The position numbers and the translations under genes are program-made. From contig NC_039483.1 of assembly GCF_003590095.1 (NCBI RefSeq), positions 15,748,001 through 15,812,000 on the forward strand: 64,000 bases of DNA. Direction: 5' to 3'. Every line of letters starts with the position of its first letter. The first letter of the stretch is position 1. Shown in pieces: positions 1 to 11,156 of the stretch. The DNA comes from Trichoplusia ni (taxonomy: Eukaryota; Arthropoda; Insecta; Lepidoptera; Noctuidae). The notes under the pieces were generated by a model that was not told the origin of the DNA, did not search any database, and was given only the letters and a program-made list of their open reading frames with translations.

Positions 1-2794
1 TAATTGTGGCGATGACTCGGTCAGACAACTGGGGTGTTGGACTCACACGTTATTTTGATAGTACTTAGAAAAAAACATTTCTAAATATTACTGAACATAG
101 GACCTTGTTATGAAGGGCAAAAAAGTCGAAAAAAGTAATTTATAACAACTGATATTGGTAAAGATATTTTAATCAAAAAAGCGAGTTACTTTTAATTTTA
201 AATATGATCAATCACTTTTTATATCAAAGGCAGTCCGTTATCATCTCCTTTTCGTGAAAAAGATTCCCCCTCTTAACTCAAATAAATATTTTATTAGGTG
301 TCTTCAATATCAGGAAATTTTGAGTGACTCCGACCCCATCAGAAAAAAGCGGGCGAGAGTATTACAAAAACTCAAAGAATCCATTAAAGGCAAAATTCCG
401 ACGCCCGCTGTTTACGCTACATAATTTTTGTAGTCAAAATGTTGGAACAATAACAAAATTTATTACTTTTTCATGGCAACAAATTACGAATCTTATAATC
501 AGCCGTTTAAGGTGCAAATTTGGGAGATGGATCATTTGAGTGTATAGCTTAAATACGTGGGTTGACCAGTGGACACGTTCGAAGATTTATTGAAAGCATA
601 ATTGGTTTTGTTTCGGTCAAGGGCGGGATTAACGATAGTTTTATGCGCCTAATGGGTGCAGTAAGCAAGAGCAACGTTTTCTTAATGGTTCTATGTTATT
701 CCGAGGGCCTGCGTCCGGCGACTATAGAGGTATTATTTGTTTTGTTTATTCTTGTTTGGATAGCTTTGAATACACATGAGATTACCGTAAACTTGGGCGG
801 GGAAATTAGGTTTGGTTCTAGTTTCTAGGAAGTGTGGAGTAACTAACGTAACTTGTATTGTTAGATTACTATGTTATGTTTGTTTAATGTTATTAAACGT
901 GCGTTGTCAGAAACACGCTTCCGTATTCCGCATGTTGCAAAAACTAATTTAGATACACCCTGTATGAACTAAATTGTAATACTTCCAACGTATTACGACG
1001 GTTTTTTAATTTAGCATCATAATGACGACAAAAATTTCTTATAACATTTTTTATCGAAAAACATAAATTAAATTATATTTGAGATCAAATCTTAATAAAA
1101 TATAATAAAACGTAACAATGTTCCAAAAATTTCTATCGTCCAAATTGGTACACGTAACATCTAAAAATAGCGAGGTTGACTCCAAAAATACGCATCCACA
1201 AGATATATTATTTACCTTATCTATTATGCATATAACTATCTTCATTAAAAGAACTACAATTCACAAGCAAGCACATGAAAATTTAAATTTCCCAACATAT
1301 TTCGCAACTTTGTTGTGTCGCATTTTGTCCCGGTGAATTTTAGCTAAACCACTGTGCGGTATCTGTTGATATTTACGGGTTCGTTTCAAAAGTCCTTTTT
1401 GTTCAAAATACTCGACAACTCTATTTCAATGCACAGTGGTAACGAGGGGCCTAAGGGTGTGGTTATAAACAGTTTCAGATACACCGAGATATTCATAGCA
1501 TGGTCGGTATTATCTAGTCAAAAACGTCATTAAGGGCTCAGACTTCTGAGAATATTTTAACGAATGTTGTTCATTTTTATGTGGCACATACAAGCGTAGA
1601 ATACTATGCATTGTTAGTTAGTGAACTATTGTTTATCTAAATACTTCAGGCTCAACGGGGTTGGATTTAAAAAGGTTTTGGCTTGTATTTTTGGATAGTC
1701 GAATTATGAAATAAATAGTGGCCTCTTAAAGTATGAATTCATATTCAATAGTATAAGGTAGTCGTTTTACAAAAAGGGCATTCTATCGCTTTTTCTGGCA
1801 ATAAAACGTCCAAACGTGGAATGTACCTAATTGATTATTGATATGTGTTGTTGAGACAATCATAGGATTCAAATGTTTTCTATACCAAGCGTATTCAAAA
1901 ACGTGGCGATACATACAGAGTTACTTATATAATATTAGTTTATTATTTAGAAAATAAATAAGACGTGGTAATAAACCAAATATATTGTATAGAGCTATAT
2001 CTCACAATAAAACGACTATACCAATATTAGTCCACAATTTGTTGGCCACATATTCCCAAGGTCCTTAGCGCTTTATTTACTTTATAAATCGGTTGAATTA
2101 TACCAGCTTATTCGTAAACCGTCGTGGTTTTAAATAAACGGACTAAATGAATAAGGATTTTGGACCGGTTAAATAGCGATTAAAACATTGCTTATCTTGT
2201 AATTTGAAGTAGCGTAAAACCTTTTTTTTATACATCCTGTCGTACTTATACACAAAGAGGTTTAGAATCGTTAGTGTTTTTTTTTTCTCATAGATACGAT
2301 GGAAATCGATACAATCTATTTATGATTTGTATTTGTGTCGTAATATTCGATAGTTCTAGAAGTACTTATAATAGTATATTTTTTTTAATATTCAATATAG
2401 TAAATGCATTAATGTTTTTTGTGTGTCCACTGTCCTTCAACAAAAAACAGAACTTACGATTTCTCAGTGAAATACAGCATCACAATACAAATAAAACAGT
2501 ATTCAGTTCCTATTCTTTTATCGTGTCAACAATTTCTCATGCGTAGTGGAAAAATTGGCAAGTCAGCGAGTATCAAACGACGCTGACTGCTCGCTGTTGC
2601 CGCTTGCACCGGACGGAAAGGGGCGGACACAGGGACTTTATTCATGTGGCAACTCAATTATTAAAAGAATGTTTACTTACCGATTTTATTTAGGAGATAC
2701 TGAGTTTGGAAGATTTTTTGTTGGAATATAAAGCTTGGTCGGTGGATATTTGCTCTTAGGTATAATCATTTTCATCGAATATAGATTTAATATT
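1..2794. other. AT-rich non-coding stretch
   Basis: No recognisable gene, RNA or repeat is visible here. The open frames are short (under 95 codons), AT-biased and without family motifs. The stretch holds scattered poly-A/T tracts only. Confidence 0.5.
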
Positions 2795-2857
2795 ATTGAT
2801 TAACGATATTACCTACATTCATATATCAAATATATTAATGTAATATCGTTAATCAAT
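2795..2857. repeat. 63-nt hairpin with 17-bp perfect arms
   Basis: Arms 2795-2811 and 2841-2857 are perfect reverse complements (outer part ATTGATTAACGATATTA). The inner part pairs further through CATT/AATG, leaving a small AT-rich loop. It could be the remnant of a small foldback element or a structured RNA; there is no target duplication that settles it. Confidence 0.55.
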
Positions 2858-4675
2858 GACTGAACTGAATGAAGTGACTTCGTTTTTAATTTGTACTTAT
2901 TTTCTGACAGTTCCGTATAGCTAAAAAAACAAGGCCCCTAGCTGTCAACTCTCGATGTTTCTCAAAAAATCGATGTTTATTTTCATTTAGACTAATTTAG
3001 AGGATTATTTTAAGACAACACCGGCTATTTAACAGTACACCAACACTGACGTTCATGAAAAAATCTCAAACAAAAAGCTAAGAATATGCCAATACAAAAC
3101 ATTGATTGTATCAAAAGTAAAGAGAAAACAAATAAAAATCGTTTAGTAATACAATAAAACAAGTACAAATAACACATACTCGTACAATATAGTAATAAGC
3201 TGTCTACAACATATTACATTCCTCATACAACTGCTGTTCAGAACATAAAACGCATTGCCATAAAATATCGAGCCATCAATCAAACCAGAACTATCTGCCT
3301 TATTTGTTAGACAAAGATTGGAAGAAAAACAAATCCCAAATCCATGTACATCACGTGAATGGTATGAGCTCTATTTGACGGTGGGAAAGGGTCGCAAAGC
3401 TAGTATTCCATAAAGCGACGCTTACGTAATATTACGCGGAGAAACGCGTAAAAATAGACGGTTTACGCACACATAGATATCATCGTCACCTACATGCTTT
3501 TAGGGTTGTCACTTACAAGTATTAATGTGCAGTTTGCAAGAGAAATAACACATTTTACAAATTTATTATTTTTTTAATAAAAAAATAATTTGTCTAGATG
3601 CTACTAGTATTCTAACAAAAACTTTCTTATTATAAAGCTTGTTTAGTAGTTTGTAGAATTTTTGACAGTATACAAGTATTGAGATCAAAACGATAATTAA
3701 TCTACTTGTTTCAAAGCCTTACTTAATGAACTGTTTATTGTTTTATTGACAGTTTATCAAGCAAACTAAAGTCTAGACTTTTGTAATAAGTCATCTAGAG
3801 TATCAAACTAAAATTTGAAATACAAAGCTTGCGAAAATAGTCTGTCGACTTAGGTACCTAATAAAATCCGAGTCTTTCCGCGTTTTTTAGTATCTGAATA
3901 TCTAAAATTGCCTTTCATTCTCACCAAAGGAGGCTATAAAAATTTACATATCTATACTTGGGACCCAAACAAAATTTTATTTGGATACATGTTTAATTCT
4001 CGTGAGACAGCCCTAAGTTTCCCTTGTGCTCGGTGAGACAACACGAATGCGGTTTATAAAATCACTCTTTCTATGTTAATGTTGTTTCGTGGTGTTTTTG
4101 TTTCGTTAAAGGTAGGCATGTGCAACCTATAACTATTCCCTGTGAATAGACTGACGGTCATCGTTAGCATAAGGAGGGGCACAGTCCCATGTGGGGTAAA
4201 GTTCTTCTTACAATGTTTTTAAACGTACCGACTTTCAATGATGTCGTATATCTAGAGCTTTCATAGGTACAAATAAAACGTTTTACATTGCTTCCATTTG
4301 CAACAAGGCACCAGAAAATTTACTTATTCCATGTGACTAACAGATAGATCTACTCGAAAGATGACTGTCATAATAGTGCTTGTAATTCTTGTCCAAACTC
4401 TGAAAATCATTCATCATCTATCTAGAATTTCTCAAAATCTCTACATTCAATCTTCCTTAATTAAAAACACGACTCTTAATTCTCTTAAGAACGTATCAAA
4501 ATTTAAAAGTGTACTCATAATTTTAATTGCGTAATTTCACACCCCAAAACGGTGTAATTAGTATAAAAAGGGGAAACACGACAGAACACACATTACAGTG
4601 GGAACTCCACATTATTTCCCCTTGAACAGGTTTTCATTTAAATCAGCATTTACTCTGTGATTTTTATGTTAATTT
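2858..4675. other. AT-rich non-coding stretch
   Basis: No gene or repeat is recognised. A low-complexity inverted T/A tract lies at about 3558-3592 (runs of T and A pairing around AAT); it is simple AT-rich sequence. Confidence 0.45.
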
Positions 4676-4745
4676 GCTGCGGTGAGCGCGGTCCCGCGCC
4701 TTCACGTGCGCCGTGATAACAGCGGGGGACGATTGGCTTTCGTGT
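4676..4745. other. Short GC-rich island
   Basis: About 65 bases are clearly richer in G+C and CpG than the flanks, containing GAGCGCGGTCCCGCGCC and CACGTGCGCCGTG. There is no coding frame and no repeat signature that I recognise. It could be a regulatory element or the edge of the repeat that starts just downstream. Confidence 0.3.
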
Positions 4746-4751
4746 ACACCA

Positions 4752-5025
4752 TTTTTAGGGTTGCGTATATAAAAGGTAAAATCTGAACTCCATTACTAAA
4801 GGACGGCCGTCTGTGTTTTTGACCGTCACCAGGCTATATCTCAAAAACTGTGATAAATAAACAGTTGAAATTTTCATTGATTATGTTTTTTTTTTGTTTA
4901 AACAGCAAATATTAAAATTAAAGATCGAGGCTAAGCAATGGTTGTTACAGTCCTTCAAATTTATTTGTCATCCAAGTATTTTCCTTTTTTAGCCCACTTG
5001 TACGGAGCCCTCAGTTTGGTGCGTC
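4752..5025 (+). repeat. Dispersed repeat, family R1, degraded copy
   Basis: The copy begins near AGGGTTGCG, carries the block CACCAGGCTATATCTC and CAGTTGAAATTTTCA, and ends with GTACGGAGCCCTC. The same order of blocks recurs in this window at 20.1 kb (+), 20.4 kb (-), 25.1 kb (-), 38.0 kb (+) and 59.0 kb (-). It resembles a common lepidopteran dispersed repeat, but I cannot assign it to a named transposon class. Confidence 0.55.
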
Positions 5026-5410
5026 CGATACGTAATGGACCGGTGTTTTATGATTACTGCTGTTTTAATGCATGATCGGGAAACAATCTACATAAAAGTA
5101 TAATAGGGGAATGTGGAACATTGTGTTTTTGAGGCTATAGGTACCGAATTTTATTTAACGAATTCTTAAAAAAAATTGCCAATCTTGCTCGTCATGGCTT
5201 CAGATATCGTAAAAGTTCCACTTTAATGAACAATGATATTTCCTTTTTGAAACCTTTAATTACATAAATTTGATGCCATAAAAATTGTTCACTCCATTTC
5301 TTTATACTTCTGAACAACAAACTATAACTTTTTTGAGGATATCGAAACGTCGAATATGTCATGAACAATTGCTTTATTGCCAAACAAACGTCGGAAATGT
5401 TTATCCAAGT

Positions 5411-5530
5411 GAACCGGTGCGGTTCGGTCCGGTTTGATCCGGTTTTTATAATTGTCAGCCAACCATTCAACGTCGGCCACACCTCGGCACTCACCGCGAA
5501 ATGGCGATGAGACAGATTGGCCGCGGTTGT
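5411..5530. promoter_or_regulatory. GC-rich island with iterated CCGGTT cores
   Basis: Within 5411-5446 the core CGGT(T) occurs five times in close succession (AACCGGTG, CGGTTC, CCGGTTTG, CCGGTTTT). It is followed by GC-rich unique sequence with CGGCCACACC and a CCGCGG site. The iterated core resembles Grainyhead-type sites (consensus AACCGGTT). This is a putative enhancer only; no conservation data are available. Two overlapping minus-strand frames here (115 and 97 codons) show no recognisable domain. Confidence 0.25.
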
Positions 5531-6443
5531 GTGTTTCACTCAAAACTTTGATAGCGCCACTTTTTTGCACGATTATTTGAGTCCGTCGGTTGGATTTTCG
5601 GTATCCAGGGAACAAATAAAATTAGTCTTTATTGAGTTTGGTCAGAGTTGTATTTCTATTAAATTATAAAGCGTTATGAAATTTACATATTATTGTATAA
5701 CATCATTCTGGTACCCTTAAAACAAATAGCTTTGATCTTTACAGGTAGATTTTAAGTTGACGGGTATGTTTCACACAGAGATTTAAATACCTAATAATAC
5801 TAAAATTACAGTAGGTATTCTTTCATAAACATTTTCTCATCAAAAAGCAGTCATGATTACATTTGAAAATTATAACGTAAAATTTTTTCGTAGCAAAAAT
5901 CTAAATCTTTTCTTTCAAATATGAATGTATAATTTATTCTTGATTTTACTCCAAAAATATATCATTAAGGGCCATTGTTATTCAAAACTGCATAAAACAA
6001 TTCACAAGAGAATCAATTTACGCGATTATCCAAATAGAAAACATAAAATCTCATTTTCTTCCATTTTCTGTCAGTGCGATCACGTGTAGCACAGTGTTTA
6101 GTATTCGAGTAAAAGTGTGGACAAAAAACAAAGTTATATTCAGTGACGCGGCAACTCCCTGGGGCCTTTTATTGTTCGATGGCGTGTTGGAATACAAAGC
6201 AGTGGCTCGCGTCCAGACTCCGAGTTCTGGAGCTCCGCGGTGAATAAGATGCGATGGAATTTGAAAAACGTAAAAATGGTAGAGCAGAAAATTGTTCTAG
6301 GTGATTTCAATTTGTAACTTTTGACTATAAATCATGATAATATATGTGTCGAAAATAATAGATATTAATCAGGTTCGTGTCATTAATTCTAAATAAAAGC
6401 CGCACAAAATATAAAATAAAAGATTTTTCACATTATTTTCTAA
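5531..6443. other. AT-rich non-coding stretch
   Basis: Nothing recognisable is seen apart from a short GC-rich patch around 6150-6245 (GGCGTGTTGG, CTCCGAGTTCTGGAGCTCC). Confidence 0.4.
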
Positions 6444-6531
6444 TCTTCTAATATATAAAATTCTCGTGTCACGATGTTAGTTACCGTACTCCTCCGAAAA
6501 AGCTTAACCGATTTTTTTCCGGATCAGCTAG
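6444..6531 (+). mobile_element. Miniature Helitron-like element, 88 bp
   Basis: It starts with TCTTCTAATATATAAAATTC, followed by TCGTGTCACG, and ends with CAGCTAG followed by T. The 5' TC, 3' CTAG and insertion between A and T are hallmarks of Helitrons. The middle is almost wholly deleted compared with the longer copies at 8.2, 36.6, 52.9, 55.7 and 58.4 kb. It has no coding capacity. Confidence 0.55.
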
Positions 6532-8177
6532 TTTCCTATAAAATGGAAAAGTTAAAATCATTAGAAAAAAGTTAGAATCATACTTCGTCCTAACCTAACA
6601 ACAATTTCTATGACTGTTGCCTGCTATGAATATGTCGCGCGTTTATTTTTAGATTTATTAGCCAGGTGCAGTATGGAAACTGTAGTAAATCTTCCTGAGC
6701 ATGACATACGTAAGGATGACCGTCACCAGATCTGTAGATATATTTTCCGTCAACAGCGGTAAGCGTCAAATATTTTTTCCTCTTTCATGTGGGCCTCAGA
6801 CCTCGAATTTTTGTGACTTATTGAAATATAATGGAAATGTCGCATTCATAAAAATAGAAAGAATTGAAAGACGCATAAACAATAAACGTTGGATTCACAT
6901 ATTTTTCAAATGTACCAAAATAAAAACAGGGAAACAAAATATATATTTTGATGGTAAATTTCCAAAATCACTCGAAAATTAAAAAATACTGAATTTCTTA
7001 ATAAAAGTAAGTTTCTTAGAACCAGCAATACGTTTTTGATTAATCATTAATAAAAAAACAATTTCGTTTTTTAATCTAAACTTTTTGTAGCAGTATTATT
7101 AAGTTAATTCATCAAGTGGGATTCCTGGAAAATTAATAATACCATACCTTGGAAATTGTATTTCTTTATATACTTGGAAATGCCGAAAATTACTTGTTGA
7201 AACAAATTATATACAGCATCTAAATCTCTCATTACTTTTTGTTTGTATTGCGATACGGAAAAGGAAGAGAAATACGTTTTTTTATATATTTTTTTGTCAG
7301 AAATCAATTATGACACGATGATGATGATGACTCAAGTAAAACATTTAACAAAACTCGTAAATATACTTTATATAAAAAGCACATAAAATATGAAAGATGT
7401 AGCTAATGCTAATAATGTTTACTACGTAATAAACTAGCCATCGTATGGAATTTAATTAAGATCAGAACACTTATTAATCTGAAATTTAGTTCTTATTTTG
7501 ATTTTGAAAATGATTTTTTACTATCTTCTGCCCATGCAGTAACTTTGCTGAGCCTCATACCATTCTTCCTACAGAATCCAGTAACAGTAGTAAATTCATA
7601 AACTGAAATAAACACACGACAACTACAACCATCTTAGAATTCGACAAATTCCCGTCTATCTCCCAACTACAGTATTTTAATTGAAGAAAATAGTCTTGCC
7701 GCTCAACGGCACACAGATGCTTTGTTGCATATTTTACCTGGATAGCATCGTTAAAGTGGGGCTTACAATGAATAAACGAGGACTCGACAAAAGGAGCGCG
7801 TAATTTTCTTTACATTCCACCTTCATAGTTAATTTAATTTGCTAGAACAGTGGTTCTATTAAAGTGTTTATGGAAGCGTGTGTTGCATTAAGAGAATGGC
7901 TGTATTTTTAAACGCGGTCCGTTTAATGATGTTTCTTTTATCTTGAGGAATGTTCTTGAGTGTATTCTCGTACTGTCTGCAGAGTATTCAATTAATATTG
8001 CTCAGATAGAATAAAATGAATTAAATTTACCTCCTTAAATCATATCACGATAAAATTTAAACTGTTGGTCGGTGACCTCAGTAACTTAGTTGGTAAAGCT
8101 TATAGCCAAGAGTAGCAGAATCGAGGCCTATCTTGAGATCGAATTTTAACATTGTGTTGTTAGTATTTTATTGTAAA
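6532..8177. other. AT-rich non-coding stretch
   Basis: No gene or repeat is recognised except a short (ATG)n microsatellite at about 7316-7330. The 93-codon plus-strand frame at 6701-6982 has no recognisable domain. Confidence 0.4.
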
Positions 8178-8385
8178 CTAGCTGTTGCCCGCGACTTCGT
8201 CCACGTGGTTAGAGTTTTCCCTGTCTTTTCCACATTATATCTTTGCTCCTATTAGTCGTAGCGTTATGTTATAGCCTATAGCTTTCCTTGATAAATGGTC
8301 TATTCAACACAAAAATAAAGTAGTTCCTGAGATTAGCGCGTTCAAACAAACAAACAAACTCTTCAGCTTTATATATTAGTATAGA
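8178..8385 (-). mobile_element. Non-autonomous Helitron-like element (copy A)
   Basis: On the plus strand it reads A|CTAGCTGTTGCCCGCGAC ... TATTAGTATAGA|T, so on the minus strand it starts TCTATACTAATA and ends GGCAACAGCTAG. The motif GCGACTTCGTC near the CTAG end can form a small hairpin, as expected upstream of a Helitron 3' terminus. A (CAAA)n stretch lies near the other end. It is non-coding, and matches memory of lepidopteran Lep1-type Helitron derivatives. Confidence 0.65.
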
Positions 8386-8617
8386 TGTGTGAAGTCAAGA
8401 GTCAATGAGACACGTCATTAAAACGTAAGAAATTATATAGAAATCAAATATCGATATTAAGAGTAAAAGTTGAAAAGATATTAGAAGCCAAACACTAAAC
8501 ACGGTACGTATGAGCTACGCTTTATCAAAGTAGTTCAAATTAAATCAAAGTTTCAGCCCGTTATCCCGTTGTAAACAATAAATGTCAATAGTGGATGGTA
8601 TTCTGTCGCTAAACTGT

Positions 8618-8680
8618 CAATGGATTGCCAATTTACGTCAAAGTGACAGTTGACAGGATATGTCACTGTCAGTGTCACTT
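8618..8680. promoter_or_regulatory. TGACAG/CTGTCA cluster with inverted repeat
   Basis: Bases 8641-8680 form an imperfect hairpin (AAGTGACA at one end, TGTCACTT at the other, plus inner TTGACAG/CTGTCAG). With the upstream AACTGTCAA, about five TGACA-type cores fall within roughly 70 bases. TGACAG is the core bound by TALE homeodomain proteins (Meis/Homothorax, TGIF). Regulatory function is inferred only. Confidence 0.25.
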
Positions 8681-8896
8681 CCTACCAAACTACCAGAAAT
8701 ACATACTATGGGAACAATGTATGTTGTTGGACGGTCTTGGATCTGTTTTACGAAGTTGAAGCTTTGATTTATTATTTTGTAAATACTTGAAAGAAATGCG
8801 ACTCGGGAAACGATGTAAATTAAATACTTGTAAAGAAAATTATTGCAAATAAAACGTGCTGTGCGATGCTTTCTTGTTATTTAATTTACATGAAAT

Positions 8897-8946
8897 ATGG
8901 GAGTTTAAAGTCAATACGACTGACTATATTGACTTTAAACTCCCAT
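8897..8946. repeat. Perfect 20-bp hairpin, 10-nt loop
   Basis: Arms 8897-8916 and 8927-8946 are exact reverse complements (core GAGTTTAAAGTCAAT), with the loop CGACTGACTA. The flanks do not pair. The structure is either a tiny foldback element or a structured RNA precursor. The perfect pairing in AT-rich but non-simple sequence is unlikely by chance. Confidence 0.7.
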
Positions 8947-9548
8947 TGAGCATTATAGAACCATGTATTATAAATAAGCAATAAGTCATAAATGTATGTT
9001 TTGACAACTAGTTCATTGGCGTCATAGCTTTCTTTAGACGTATTTGCTTTTGTATTTTCAATTAAATCATCAGCTTAATAAGGTTTACTTTCTAAATAAT
9101 TCAAATTACTCAAACAACATTTTAAGTAATAACAAGCTGTCCTCTCAACGTTACATGACCATAAATAACCTCTGCCAACCTTATCAAATGTGAAAGTTCA
9201 TATAAAACTCCAGTCAAAATGAACATCGCGTCATAATTCTATGCCAGACTTATTATTTTCATTAACGAAGGGAACGTGACCAAAATAAAGTGGTTTTCAA
9301 CGCGTCCAAAGGTTTTCACTGACATTTTCGAGCACAAATTGTAAAGAAATCAACCAAGCGGATTCTGATAAAAAATATTCGTTATTAAACGTTTGCCGGA
9401 CGAATTCTTAAGCGAGTGACGTAATGGGTGGGCTTATGTAACAATGGATTTCGTTGACATGACTTGATGCTGTTTTAATTAGGAGATAAAGCCTGCCTTA
9501 GTTTTTTTTGTTACGTTTTTCATTAAAAGCTACAATCTCATTAGAAAG
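8947..9548. other. AT-rich non-coding stretch
   Basis: No gene or repeat is recognised. Confidence 0.4.
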
Positions 9549-9616
9549 CCGCAGAGCGACGCCGGCAGCGCCGCCAATCAAAACATGTCAAATTGTAGCT
9601 TGGCGTCGACGCCAAG
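9549..9616. promoter_or_regulatory. GC/CpG-rich island with 18-bp perfect palindrome
   Basis: Bases 9550-9575 are CpG-rich (CGCAGAGCGACGCCGGCAGC). The palindrome CTTGGCGTCGACGCCAAG occupies 9599-9616 and is self-complementary over all 18 bases. The surroundings are AT-rich and lack the signatures of a dispersed repeat. It could be a binding site for a dimeric transcription factor, but no factor is assigned. Confidence 0.35.
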
Positions 9617-11110
9617 AATTCCTATCTATACCTATATGATAGCTACAGCGATAGTAATTATCTTTGTATCAAGCTTCCTATGTCAACATTATTACAAAGA
9701 GGATTTTTTTATTTTAAAAAGGAAATTGTTAAACTAAATAGTTCGTCGGCCTTAATTAGCCTAAATTACAGCTACTGCGTCAGACAACCAATTACTTTTA
9801 TAAGGATCTGAGGACCAAAACCCCAGCCTAAGTAGAAGCAATAAAATAACGTAAACAGCCCAATAAATATCTCGAAAAAAAACCACTCTTTGTCTAGCCT
9901 TCAAAAAGGTCACTCCCATGTGAGCTATCACAGTTTTTCTCCCCGTGCATTCGGTGGAAGCAATTTATATGGTAAACCTTTGTAAATGTACAGCTTTTGA
10001 GATAAGATGAACAGTAACCATTGCCTCTTGTTGAGGGAAGAAATTCGGCAAGTTTAAATGTCAGTCCCCAGTGAATGTTGAACGTTAGCTCCACAGATAT
10101 TGCGGCCTTATCGAGGTATGAATAATCGGGAAACTTTTTCTGTGTGTGAATTTTAGGTTCTGTATTAATTTGGGAATGGTGTCAGATTTTTTGTACTGAG
10201 GTTTAGTGGGATGGAGTTTTTGTAGAAGAAATGTTTGTGGAGTTTTGGCGTTACATTTGATGTAAATCAGAGGTAATTGTTGTTTACTAGATGTTGTTCT
10301 TACCCAAAGTACACATTCACGAACAACTGAAAATTGGTCGGAACTGTTTGGAAAAGTCTTCATAGTAAAACAAGTAAACGAAATTTAGAAACTTTAGCCA
10401 CGCATAGTTTAGCTTCTGGCAGTTAACCAAAATAAATGTCAAATAACAAAACGTTATATTTTTCTTTGTCTTCTTGCAGCGATACCGAATCAGAGACTGG
10501 CTTTCATCCTTCGTAAAGGAAGCGATAATATTGACTATAAAAATTGCCATATGCACTGCGAACATTAAACATAACTGGCTGCCTTGAAGTCCTCACGAGG
10601 TAATGCCACGCTCTACAAGGTCCAAATCGCAACACTGAGAGTACCAACAAATTATCATATTGGCACATCAGTTTATAACCGTATCAAGCGTTGTTTAACT
10701 TAGGTTTTTATTGTATTATTGATGGTTACTTTTCTATTATAGCAGCAACAGAATATATATACAGATATAGACCACAAACAAAATCTATGGAAGTTTGAAA
10801 TGTCTAGCTATTACATTTTTTGGGATACCGAACAGAAACATGTTTCCGTCTTTACCTTATATGTAGTTATTTCTTCATTACCGTGCAGTAATATTTCATT
10901 TATTTTTTTCAGTTTGTTAAATTAAATATTTAACAAAATCTTACCATCATTCGATTTCAAGTTGTATCTAGATATTATTTACCTACATTTAATTTATCAG
11001 CCTGTGTCCTACTCTTGGGAGCAGTTTGCTAGGGCCTATGGGGCCTTTCATCATCGTCTTTTCTAAACGTGAAATAAAATAGTCACCGTAAAATAATACC
11101 TTTATCGCAG
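9617..11110. other. AT-rich non-coding stretch
   Basis: Three minus-strand frames of 66-92 codons lie between 9894 and 10565; none has a recognisable domain, and I call no gene. No repeat family is recognised. Confidence 0.4.
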
Positions 11111-11156
11111 ACGTAGACGTCTACGTTCTCTATTTACGTGTACGTTTGACGTAGCT
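11111..11156. promoter_or_regulatory. 16-bp perfect palindrome in an ACGT cluster
   Basis: ACGTAGACGTCTACGT at 11111-11126 is perfectly self-complementary, centred on GACGTC. The next 30 bases carry further ACGT cores (TTACGTGTACGTTTGACGTAG). GACGTC resembles the centre of CRE/bZIP sites (TGACGTCA). A possible bZIP/CREB-type site is inferred only. Confidence 0.25.

Noticed and set aside
10085..10565. Minus-strand frames as exons of a host gene
   Set aside because: Composition is AT-driven, with no domain and no splice context that links them.
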